Below, piece by piece: positions 32,952-42,177 of a DNA stretch of 52,836 nucleotides. Positions within the stretch are counted from its first letter, which is position 1; each line of letters opens with the position of its first letter. A model generated the notes under the pieces. That model was not told the DNA's origin and did not search any database. It worked only from the letters and a program-made list of their open reading frames with translations. The translations under genes were made by a program, and so were the position numbers. Origin of the DNA: Hofstenia miamia (Eukaryota > Xenacoelomorpha > Acoela > Hofsteniidae); assembly GCA_900660155.1 (NCBI GenBank), contig CABFPE010000190.1, positions 213,007 through 265,842 on the forward strand, read 5' to 3'.

Positions 32952-33764
32952 CTATTTGTTGGTTCCTTGTTCTCGTCCTTTCTGCCCTGGAGTTGACATC
33001 TGGTTTGAGAACTTCTGCAGACTCTCCTTCTCCTGTTTGTGGTTGAGAGTTCCTCCAGTTGTTGATTTCTGCACACTCTCTTCTTCATTTGTGGGTGCAT
33101 CATTTTCCTCTAATTTCCTAAATTCAGTTAGTAAATTTATATCCCATATTTCAGTATCATATATAGGTTTATTTCTTGCTGTCCTTTGGGGCAGCACTCT
33201 CCTGCTCATGTTATCGTTTCCAATGTCTGCTGTGTATTCATCGTCAAATCCTTCTTTTTGTAGGCTATCTAAATCATACATATCATATATAATTTCATTG
33301 CCATTAATTTGGCATATTTTGAATTCAGCATTCTCATCTATCCTTGTCTCTTTGATGTCTGCTGTTGCTCTCTTCAAATTTTAAAAATGTAATAGTCTAT
33401 TGTTGTCTAACATGTATTCATTGTTTGGTAGTGTTTGTGTTATCATGTGAGGGCCAGACCATACCATTTTCAACTTCCAGACTTGGTTTGTGTCTGTGAG
33501 TTTGATCAGTGTGAACGTGTATACCTTATCTCCTACTTTGTGTGCATAACTGTAAATTTTTTTATTGTAATTACACTGCTGTCTCACTGCTGATTTCTTT
33601 ATATTGTGACACATTGTTTCAAAGATTCCTGTAATTTGGTTCTTCAGTTGTTTTACATATTCATTATCCAACTTTCCACTGTAGTTAGTATATTGCATTG
33701 AAAGCAGGGTCGCCACTTCTCTTCTGAACATTGCCTTGAATGGCAAATTTTTTGATACTTTCAA
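32952..33764 (-). pseudogene. Element C integrase C-terminus with pol tail
   Basis: 33381-33764 reads L-P-F-K-A-M-F-R-R, a Lys-rich helix, D-K-V-Y-T-F and W-S-G-P-H, alignable with the C-terminal domains of A and B. After a stop and frame change, 32952-33377 carries an acidic tail ending at a TAA/TAG near 32952. The zinc module and the DDE core are missing: the sequence upstream switches directly to RNase H. Confidence 0.7.
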
Positions 33765-33906
33765 TCAGTGTGAGCATCTCTACCTTGGTAGATCCGTAGT
33801 TTTCTTTGCTTGCTCTCAGCTTGCAACTAAATTCTGAATGGGTACTGCTTTACTGTTTTTAACTTGTCCCAATGTTGCCCTGATTGCTACTTTGCTTGCT
33901 GTGCAA
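33745..33906 (-). pseudogene. Element C RNase H remnant fused to integrase
   Basis: On the minus strand the N-terminal RNase H strand (D-C-T-A-S-K-V-A-I) and the Y-G-S-T-K-V-E-M-L-T-L helix are readable with frame changes. The sequence then runs into the integrase C-terminal L-P-F-K-A-M segment at about 33750. Compared with element A, about 1.1 kb encoding the rest of RNase H, the integrase zinc module and its core is absent. A second gap near 33906 removes the connection domain. Confidence 0.65.
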
Positions 33907-33907
33907 T

Positions 33908-34600
33908 CTAATATGTCTGTATGTATTTTCTATTGTTTGGCTTTTCTATTTTCTGGATCATTTCTCTGGTGTTGTCCTTCATGCATATTCTTCCCTTTTC
34001 TATTTTTCTTCCAAAAAATACTATTTTTTCTTTGAGAATGTCACACTTATTCCCATTAATTCGAATTCCTGCATTTTCCAAAATTGTTAACGTTCTTTCT
34101 AATTTTTCCAGATCTTCTTGGATTGTGTTGCTCATCACTATAATGTTGTCTATGTAGGCATTAACCCCTTCCTCCATTCTATGTGTCTTATTCTTTAACA
34201 CTTTCATAATGTACCTCTGGAAAGTTGCTGGTGCATTACAAAGTCTGAACGCCATATATCCCCATTTGTATAGCCCATATGGAGTTATGAATGCTGTCTT
34301 CTCAATATCGTCCTCTTTCATCTTTACTTGCCAGTAGGCTTTGCATAGGTCTAGTGTTGTAAAGTATTTATGCTTACTGGCTTCATAGAGCATGTCCTCT
34401 ATCCGTGGTAGAGGATATGAGTCCTTTTTTGTCACTTTGTTCAATATGCAAAAATCAATGCATAAGTGTTTTACAAATATGGTTGGTGCTGCATATGGGC
34501 TCTCACTTGGGCAAATAATTTTGTTGTCAATTAGCTCTTCCAGTATGCAATTATATTCATCTTTCATCTATTTGGGTACACTTCTGACTGGTAGCTTGAT
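33908..34600 (-). pseudogene. Element C reverse transcriptase
   Basis: A 219-codon frame with Y-A-A-P-T-I-F, C-I-D-F, Y-P-L-P-R-I, L-D-L-C-K-A-Y-W-Q (first Asp) and a catalytic box reading Y-I-D-N. The second Asp of the YxDD pair is Asn (codon AAC at 34145-34147), which abolishes polymerase activity in this enzyme class. The frame ends at P-N-N-R-K, the start of the connection region, beyond which sequence is deleted. The closely matching segment in element A still has Y-M-D-D. Confidence 0.85.
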
Positions 34601-35343
34601 CAGTTTGTCTGTGGTTGTAACTATTCTATGTTTCTTGCCCACTGCCTGCCCCATGCTTATTTCTCCATAGTTGAATATACATTTATATTTTTCTAACAAT
34701 TTCCTTAGTTGTGTGATCTCCTGTTCCTCTAGATGTGGTTAGTCTTCATTATTTATCTCAGGTGTTCTGTATGTGTCTTCCTCTTCTGCTTTCATCCCAA
34801 TGCCCATGAGTCAGCTTTTGGGAGTACTCGTGACTGATGGTGTTCATCCACTCACCCTTGAGTTGGCCATGTGGAGTACTATCTGTTTTCATTTTCAAGT
34901 CCTTGAGTCGACCATGCATATTGCTTGCTCCATCATCGTCTTCCATCGCCTTCCAGATGAGTCTGATGTTAGACTTGATGTATTTTCCATATATTCTTAC
35001 GTGAGATCTCTTGTGGTTGATGTTATGGTTCATAGCATTAAGGATTGGTATTCTTCCCTTTCCATGTTTTATTGTGCAGACACTAGACAGCATTGATACT
35101 CATTTGGTGTTGATGCCTTTATTGTCATACAGCATTATGTCAGCTGTTACTGTGTCCTCAGTTTCAATTGTGTGTATCTTCCACATTGGTGTGGCTGTAG
35201 GTGGATATCTTCCTGCAGTTGAAATGTGATTGTTTTCTACTTCCCTTGTTCTTCAATCTCCATCTCTTCTTCTCTTACCTTTATGGTTCTGTTGGCATAG
35301 TTGATAACACATCCATTTTTTGTCAGAAAATCATTGCCTAAGA
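34601..35343 (-). pseudogene. Element C pol between protease and reverse transcriptase
   Basis: The protease C-terminal hallmark V-I-L-G-N-D-F is read at about 35325-35345. It is followed downstream by a basic/hydrophilic region (34758-35093 open on the minus strand) and the RT N-terminus, with several stops. No added domain is recognised. Confidence 0.5.
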
Positions 35344-35395
35344 TGACCTTGTATGGCAACAGGTTGTTGTGTGTGTCCATTACAACCAAAAATTG

Positions 35396-36048
35396 TTCAA
35401 ATTAAACCCTAGCTTTGTAGCACATTCATCAGTAATTATTGATGTTGCTGCTGCAGTGTTGATTGTTGCTTTAGTCATTACTCCATTGATTGCTATTGTT
35501 ATTGTATTTATTGTATCAAGGTTTGTCAGGATCATTATTGATGCATGGTTTTTAAGAGTCAGCACTCTAACTAGTTTTCCGACTCCTTGTTGGTTGGCAA
35601 TACTTTGTCCATTTTGTCCTCTGTTTGCAGTACATCTTCCTCATTGTAGTATGCTTCTTCATTTCCAATTACATTTATTTGCTTTGGGCAAGCTGGTTTT
35701 TTGTGGCCTTTTTGTCTGCAGCCATAACACTTGATGTCTTTCTCGTTTACATTTCTAGTCTTTCCATCTTTTCCCTTTACTTTTTTTATTTTTTCTGGTT
35801 TTGTTTCAGTGTAAGTTTTATTTGGGATGCGTGGTTTGAGGTTGTTTCTCCATGTTGATCCCTCTCTATGCCATGCGGCCTTTTCATATATCCAGGCGTT
35901 GTTCTCAATGGTTGCTTGTATGTTGACCACCTTTCTAATCATTCTTTCCAACTTTTCATCAACATCACATTTAATCTCAAACTGTGTTCTAATGCTTTCT
36001 GGAACCCCCATGCAAATAAGCAAGAACAAATCATATTTAGAATATCTG
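35396..36048 (-). repeat. Tandem duplication in element C, copy 1 (zinc knuckle and protease start)
   Basis: Matches 36058-36710 at a constant offset of about 662 bases. It contains a zinc knuckle C-Y-G-C-R-Q-K-G-H-K-K-P-A-C and, at its protease end (35440-35500), an active-site loop reading I-N-T-A-A-A-T-S, in which both Asp and Gly of D-T-G are changed. Confidence 0.8.
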
Positions 36049-36057
36049 TTTAAATCC

Positions 36058-36710
36058 CAATTAAATCCTAGCTTCATAGTGCATTCATTGGTGATTATGG
36101 ATGTTGCTGCTCCAGTGTTGATTGTTGCTTTAGTCATTACTCCATTAATAGCTATTGTTATCATATTTATTGTATCGAGGTTTGTCAGGATCATTTTCAA
36201 TGCATGGTTGTTATGAGTCAGTGCTCTTCTTAGTTTTCCGACTCCTCATTGGTTGGCAATGTTTCATCAATTTTGTCTTCTGTTTGTAGTACATCTTCTT
36301 CATCATAGTAAGCCTCTTTGTCTCCTATTACATTTATTTGTTTTAGGCAGTCTGGTTTTTTATGTCCTTTCTGTCTGCAACCATAGCATTTGACGTCTTT
36401 CTCTTTTACTTTTCTAGTCTTACCATCTTTTCCTTTTACTTTTATTATTTTTTCTGGTTTTGTTTCAGTGTAAGTTTTATTTGGGATGTGTGGTTTGAGG
36501 TTGTTTCTCCATGTTGATCCCTCTCTATGCCATGCAGCCTTTTCATATATCCAGGCATTGTTCTCGATGGTTGCTTGTATGTTGACCACCTTTGTAATCA
36601 TTCTTTCCAACTTGTTGTCAACATCACATTTAATCTCAAACTGTGTTCTAATGCTTTCTGGCATCCCCTTGCAAATGTGTGAGAACAAATCATATTTAGA
36701 ATATCTGTTT
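36058..36710 (-). repeat. Tandem duplication in element C, copy 2 (zinc knuckle and protease start)
   Basis: The second unit has zinc knuckle C-Y-G-C-R-Q-K-G-H-K-K-P-D-C and protease loop I-N-T-G-A-A-T-S-I-I (Asn codon AAC at 36117-36119). Together the copies put two nucleocapsid modules and two protease starts in one element. The gag-protease order is therefore knuckle, protease start, partial gag, knuckle, protease. Confidence 0.8.
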
Positions 36711-37586
36711 TCTCTTGAACTAAGCATTAACAGTTGTTCAACTTGTTGCATGTAATTTCAAATGTCATTGGTTTTTCTCATTTTCATTGCATTTAGAATA
36801 ATTTGATATTGATTTTTAAAACTTTCGTTTTCATAGTAATTTATGAAATCTCAGATCAGCAATTTGTAATTTCTTTTTGTCTCTGTGTCTAGGAGCAAGT
36901 AGTGTTGGGAGGCTGCCCCTGTTAAGTATAATGGGAGTCTTGCTGCTGCTGCCTGTTGGCTCACTTTGTGCTCCGCCATTGTTAATTCAAACATTTGTAG
37001 CCATTCAGTGAATGTTGGATTATAACAATCTACCTTTCCATTAAACTTGGGTAGGGTTACCTTACAAGGTATCATTTTGCTGGTTGTCAGTTGTGGTAGA
37101 ATTGAATCTTCATATTTGGGTTTCCAATGGTTTTTTATGGTATCTTCCTCTTGCAGTTGTGTAGTCACTGCTTTTGTGATTTTGTTAATGAATTTTTGTT
37201 TCTCCAAGTCTGAGTCCTCATCTGATTCCTTGTATGTCACCTCTTTGTGGGCCTGTATATGTGGTGCTTGCACCTTGATTTCTTTTCTGGAATGAAATTC
37301 TATTTCATAGGCTTGCATGCTGCTCCTGTTTTCTTCTTCTGTAAGCTGTATTAGTCTTAATTTGTCTTTCAGCTGCTCCAATTCTCCTGCTTGTAGATTG
37401 TTGTCCTTGATTAGTTGCTGTTTGTTTTTTCCTTTTGTCATTTTTCTCTTTGGTTTGTAGTGGTCTTCCATTTTCTTGATCATGATTCTGGGATCCTGTT
37501 AAACTGCTTCTGTTTGGTTTTGGGTAACTCTCTCTACTGACTTGTTGCTTTTCCATGTAACTGTTTGTTGCTGTTTTGACTTTCAC
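36230..37586 (-). pseudogene. Element C gag
   Basis: The start lies near 37586, with a basic N-terminal part. After a frame change comes 36851-37483 with a coiled-coil-like acidic/basic stretch and the capsid core L-P-K-F-N-G-K, W-L-x-M-F-E-L-T-M. A stop near 36850 precedes 36230-36751, which covers the capsid C-terminus and the C-x2-C-x4-H-x4-C zinc knuckle (C-Y-G-C-R-Q-K-G-H-K-K-P-D-C). Gag forms the virus-like particle and packages element RNA. The capsid core is alignable with element A. Confidence 0.75.
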
Positions 37587-37649
37587 TTTTAGCTCTTGTC
37601 GTCATATGCAGGTAGTTCCACTGAATGTTTCTTCTTAATAGTTGCTGTT

Positions 37650-37669
37650 CTTGGCTGTCACAGTTGCCA
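37650..37669 (-). promoter_or_regulatory. Primer-binding site of element C
   Basis: Directly after the 5' LTR the minus strand reads TGGCAACTGTGACAGCCAAG. The initial TGG pairs with the CCA of a tRNA 3' end and there is no gap to the LTR. The sequence is not the tRNA-Trp type of element A; I cannot assign the tRNA with confidence. Confidence 0.55.
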
Positions 37670-38818
37670 TGTAACATCCTCTACCAGGCATTATCACTGT
37701 TTATCTCTTGTTACTGCATAACATTAGACATATCTCTGTGGGTAGGGATTTACCTGTTGCATACTGCTTGGCTGTTGTTTCTGTTAACATAAAGTAAACT
37801 AGAATTAACCATTCACTATTTAGGTGATGAAGCCATGCAGTAATCTATCCAATGATCAATGATGGGCATCTGCCTGAAGCTGATCTCCACATCCAGTTTC
37901 ACCCTTTCCTTTGATGTTCCATTTGGTTGAGTGCCACAACTCAGCTCATCAATACAGTTTATGTGTATCCTATCCTAGCTCAGTGCATACTCACAACATG
38001 ACACAATTTGACTTAAAATCTTTTTTGTAAAAGTGTTCTATCTATTCACAACCTGACTTGTTACTAGCCACTCATTCAATACTACATGTAGCCATTCCCA
38101 AAATATATTGGCATTTCTAAATATATTAGTTTTGAACAGCTTCCTAACTTACATTTATAATTTAATACATGTATGGTCACTTTATCAGTCATTTATTGGT
38201 CATTAATTTGGATCTAAAATAATATTAGTATATTTTGTAAGTTTCAGTCATCCAACTGTTTGTTGACAGTTAATTATTTTAATACATGTAGTAAGTGATT
38301 GCTAGTCAACTAATCAAGAGAAAAACCCCTACACCTAACTTATGTGCACTTTCACAGTCTGGCACAGGGACCCTTGAATCATTCTCTGTGATGGATCCAG
38401 ACCACTACTAAACACCACTAGATTAGCTCAACATCATATTAAATATTCAAACCATTATAGTAGAACAAAATAAGAATTCTGAATAAAATTCTTTATCAAT
38501 TGCTTACAATGTTTAGTTCCTATTTATAGTACATTCAGAAAAGTACCTTTCAATTCAAATTTAAACTTTTTGTCTGCCAAGATGGCGGCTAAAAATAATG
38601 GAAGTGAATTGTGCCCTTGCTTTGTCAAAAGTATTTTTATTAACAGATACTAATCTCTCTTTTTTGACACATGTTATTTCTTGGTTGCATAATACAAATA
38701 AATCTAAATTAATCTAATTAATCTAAATACAATATTTCTAATCATCATTTATTTTACCTTATTTCCATTCTGCTCAACATTTGCAGCTTATTTTTCATTT
38801 ATCTTGGATGATGCTACA
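37670..38818 (-). repeat. 5' LTR of element C
   Basis: TGTAACATCC...GATGCTACA on the plus strand, the partner of 28310-29457. It is followed at 38819-38822 by ATAA, the TSD. It contains the same CCAAGATGGCGGC motif at 38577-38589. Confidence 0.9.
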
Positions 38819-39059
38819 ATAAACTTATGACTCTAAGAAATAGTTCAAGCAGGCTTACATAGTTCAAAGGGATAGGTGAAAACAAAAATATGAAGCAAGT
38901 TAACAAGCCAGAAGGTCACTACTGTGAAGTTATTGAATAGATTATTTTAAATTACTAATTAATATGGTTTTTCATATTTTTTATTATAAATATAGTTTTT
39001 GGAATTTAACACAGTATCAGAGTTTGAGAAACCACAATTTTTGAAAAATTGCATATTTG

Positions 39060-39992
39060 GCTGAGGGTATCCTGAAGCAATCTATTTGCCAAACCCTCAG
39101 TCAACCTAAAAAATGTAATACTGCAGCTTGGAAAGATGGTAGTGGTGGATTAAATAAGAAATTGTCTACAGCAACCTGTGCTGCGATCATCTGGCAGAAT
39201 ACTGACAAAGTGGGTGTGTAAAACAAGTTTTCATGTATGAGATTCTATTGGTTTCTTTTATGATGTTGTACTGGTGATCAACAATAGTTGCATCAATAGG
39301 AGTGGCTTTCATGACACATATGAGATAGGTGGACACGTCAGTTTTGCAAATGTTCAAAAAGCAAGGTGCTATCTGTTACAAGTTCCAAAAAGCCCCAATG
39401 TATTCAGAAGATCAACTTGAATAAGTGAAAAAGAAATTAGCTGTGACTTTTCTAGGCAGAAAAATTCTGGTGGATGATGAAAGCTACATTAACCTTAAAA
39501 GCAATTTCCTTCCCAGAAATAATCACTTCTTCATCAAACAATGCCTCCTCCAGCAGTAAAATTCAAAATGATAAGGAAGTTTCCAGTGCAATTGTTGGTT
39601 TTGATTTGCATCAGCAGCAATGGTATCAGTGAACCTTTCTTCTTGAAGCACCCAGGCAGCATAACCAGTGAAATCTACTGTGAATATTGTATCAAAGTCA
39701 AGCAGATAAAGTTTATTGACACCTACTATCATAACAACAATTCTATACTATTCTGGCACAACCTAGCCACTGCTCACTATACTAAGGAAACAACTGACCT
39801 GCTGGCAGATCTTAATGTTCCATTTGTGTCCAAAGCAGACAACCCGCCAAATTGGCTCAGTTTAGACCCATTGAAAATTTCTGGTCTAATTTGAAGTCTG
39901 CTGTATACAGGGATGGTTGGCAAACCAAATCTATACACCAACTAAAGCAGAGAATGACTTTGTATCCGTCCCTGACAAAATCAAATGCATAG
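39060..39992 (+). pseudogene. Tc1/mariner (IS630-type) transposase
   Basis: The N-terminal helix-turn-helix region is readable in broken frames (39060-39220). L-V-D-D-E-S-Y-I (about 39468-39492) holds the first catalytic Asp. The open frame 39541-39894 continues with a strand segment and F-W-H-N-L-A-T-A-H-Y, where relatives have Asp in place of the Asn (codon AAC at 39760-39762). A one-base shift near 39865 moves into the frame reading F-R-P-I-E-N-F-W, with the third catalytic Glu, and on to a TAG at about 39990. A DDE-type cut-and-paste enzyme, now inactive. Terminal inverted repeats were not located. It differs from the mariner remnant at 27.5-28.3 kb. Confidence 0.7.
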
Positions 39993-40139
39993 GTCAACTG
40001 GGACCATTTTCTGTCATATAATTATTCTTAAAAAAATATTTTTGTCTACATGTTTTATAAATATAATAATTAGTGTACTTCTGGTTCTTGGATATGGTCA
40101 AACATGTACTACTTTGTCTTATATGATTAAGTCAGGTTA

Positions 40140-40590
40140 ATGAAATTTTGATGCAACACTAATTACCTTTTCCTAATAATAGTAAAAAGCAAAGAGGAGA
40201 TTGTGAAAGGCCACACTCTGCTGACCTGAAATAGATAACCTGGTAAAAATGTTGCATAAGACTAGAGCCCTAATAAAGAAAGGAAAAGATAGGCAATAAT
40301 ATTCTTGGGTGCAGTAGTAAAACCTATGTGCATAGTAAGCAGTAGCAATAATAACAATTTTAGTTAACAAATTAAATGCATAGTGAATAAAAACACCTAA
40401 TTGTATACCTAGCCCTAAGTTAAGGGTAGTGCTAGAGCTGCATTACCTTGTGTAGGCTACCTTTAAATATGTGGAAGTTTTTTAGAAAAGCATAATTTAG
40501 ATAAAAGCAGTCAAAATAATAACTGAAACAAGTTTATTGAAAAAGGAAATAAAAGAATAATTCACACTAATATATAGGAACAAAAACTGA
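40140..40590 (-). repeat. Diverged relative of the element B LTR region
   Basis: In reverse complement this stretch shares with 25900-26320 the ordered phrases ATGCTTTTCTAAA, GCACCCAAGAA, TTTCTTTATT, TTAGGGCTC and TTTCAGGTCAGC. Probably a fragment or solo copy of the same dispersed LTR or repeat. Small open frames inside are unlikely to be genes. Confidence 0.5.
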
Positions 40591-41754
40591 TATCAAAAAC
40601 ATAATTACATTACATATAGTTGTAAGTGTAAGTAAATATCCAACTGATACAATAATCAGTAGTCTGCAATTGTTAAATTTATTGTGCTAGATTATCAGAA
40701 AAATTCAAACAAAAAATACATAGCACAATTTCATATCAATTGTTAATTGCAATAATTTCGTAATTCCCAACATTGAAATTAATAATTGCCACTTCTGAAT
40801 AATCAGAAATAGAAAGTTTTGAATGTTTTTATGCCACAATAAAACTAGAAAAAGATTAACATCTCAAAGTAAAACGCAGACTAGATAATAAGTTCCTACC
40901 TACTCTCGCAATAAGTCAAAGTCAACATTGTTTCTTACAAAGATGATGTAAATTGAAAACTACATTTCACATTCTTCATATCTGGATATTGTCTTTAAAA
41001 TGGGAAATATTTGCAAATTATGCCATGAATATGATTGAAAAATAGTCTTAAAATTTACTTATTGATTTCAAAAACAGTTTATAGTATTAATAGTTTGTTT
41101 TCAAAATGTGCAGTGAAATATTTTATTGTAATTCTTTACATTATTTATGCATGAAATTATATTTGCTGATGAACATCATTTTAAGCAAGCATATTTATCT
41201 AGATTCTTGGTTTTCATATTTTTGCTATCATGGTCAAGGAAACATTGATGATATTGAGGCATAAATATTTGAATTCAATTTAAGCTTATTCTTAGTATTC
41301 CACATATTTTCAAAATTGCACTTAGAAATGTATTTGATTTCTTCAAAATGTTTTTAAAAAATTTAAATTAGATTAACAGAATATATTCCATCAAGAAAAT
41401 TTAACCACTGAAATAAGAATAATTTTGAACCATTGTGAGGAAATTGTGTACTACTTGTCAACACTTTCTATAATAACATAATAATATAATTAACTATTTC
41501 AAAATGTCTGCTAACAGTATTCAAAATAGACCTAGTAAGTTTCTAATTTTTTACCTAAACTTATTGATTTTGTTTCTGGTCAGTACAATAACCTAGTTAT
41601 CCGTCATTTCTACACTCAATTAATTAAAATGTGTTTGAATAAGAGACAGTTAAGCAAAGGTCAAATATGAACTCACACACTCATATAATCTGTACAGGGA
41701 AGAAGATACATATTTAAGCTTACAATATACATACACATAGTTCCAATAATTAAA
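40591..41754. other. AT-rich DNA downstream of the receptor exon
   Basis: No coding signal on either strand. On the minus strand it may include the 3' UTR of the receptor gene, but no poly(A) site was assigned. Confidence 0.4.
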
Positions 41755-42116
41755 CTATTGAGATGTTTGTTGATTTCCTCTTGATGTAGAGATAAATTGT
41801 GATCTTGATACAATCTGTAAAGGTAGCCAGTGTCGAGAAGTTTGAATGTAATTTCTGAATGTTAACTTCAAATAGCTGTTGTTGGTGAAAAAAAACCCAG
41901 CATTGACTATGTAACCAACAGCATAAATACGTTCCAAGAGAAAATAGAGGAGGTCTATTTTTGCTTGTTTTGTTTTGGATATGTCAATGAAAACTGAATA
42001 TGTCTGAAGTGCAGTAACTGGCAAAGTCAAGATCACAAAAATGGCGCTATACACTCCAAGACTGATAGCAAGCATGGATTGCTTCTTTTTCTGATATGAC
42101 CTTTTATCATTACTTT
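41755..42116 (-). CDS. Rhodopsin-family GPCR, last exon (TM6-TM7-tail)
   Basis: The minus-strand frame has a basic loop (S-Y-Q-K-K-K-Q-S-M) and a hydrophobic segment of about 23 residues (L-G-V-Y-S-A-I-F-V-I-L-T-L-P) fitting TM6. A short Lys/Asp loop and a second hydrophobic segment of about 25 residues (L-E-R-I-Y-A-V-G-Y-I-V-N-A-G-F-F-F) fit TM7. A helix-8-like F-R-N-Y-I follows, then a Ser/Arg-rich tail ending in a stop. The NPxxY motif is modified to N-A-G-F-F. A plausible 3' splice site (TTTATTGCATATTTAG) precedes 42116, so the true exon probably starts there. TM1-TM5 are not found in the window upstream, so the gene may be partial or have distant exons. The ligand is unknown. Confidence 0.55.
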
Positions 42117-42177
42117 CTAAATATGCAATAAATATGAATTTTGCAATTGCTATGCTATTATTATAATGTAATATCAA

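Larger units (their letters stand above)
28310..38818 (-). mobile_element. LTR retrotransposon C (Ty3/gypsy) with third ORF, internally deleted
   Basis: A 10.5-kb element on the minus strand with two LTRs of about 1148 bases and a 4-bp TSD, ATAA (28306-28309 and 38819-38822). In element order: 5' LTR, primer-binding site, gag with zinc knuckle, duplicated zinc knuckle/protease segment, protease end, reverse transcriptase, a fused remnant of RNase H joined to the integrase C-terminus, linker, third ORF, purine tract, 3' LTR. It is the same lineage as A (capsid, protease, RT and third ORF alignable) but a separate family with unrelated LTRs. The LTRs differ at only about 3% by eye. Confidence 0.9.

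Noticed and set aside
32849..33384. Plus-strand open frames over the element C linker and pol tail.
   Set aside because: Shadows of the minus-strand coding sequence, with no domain.
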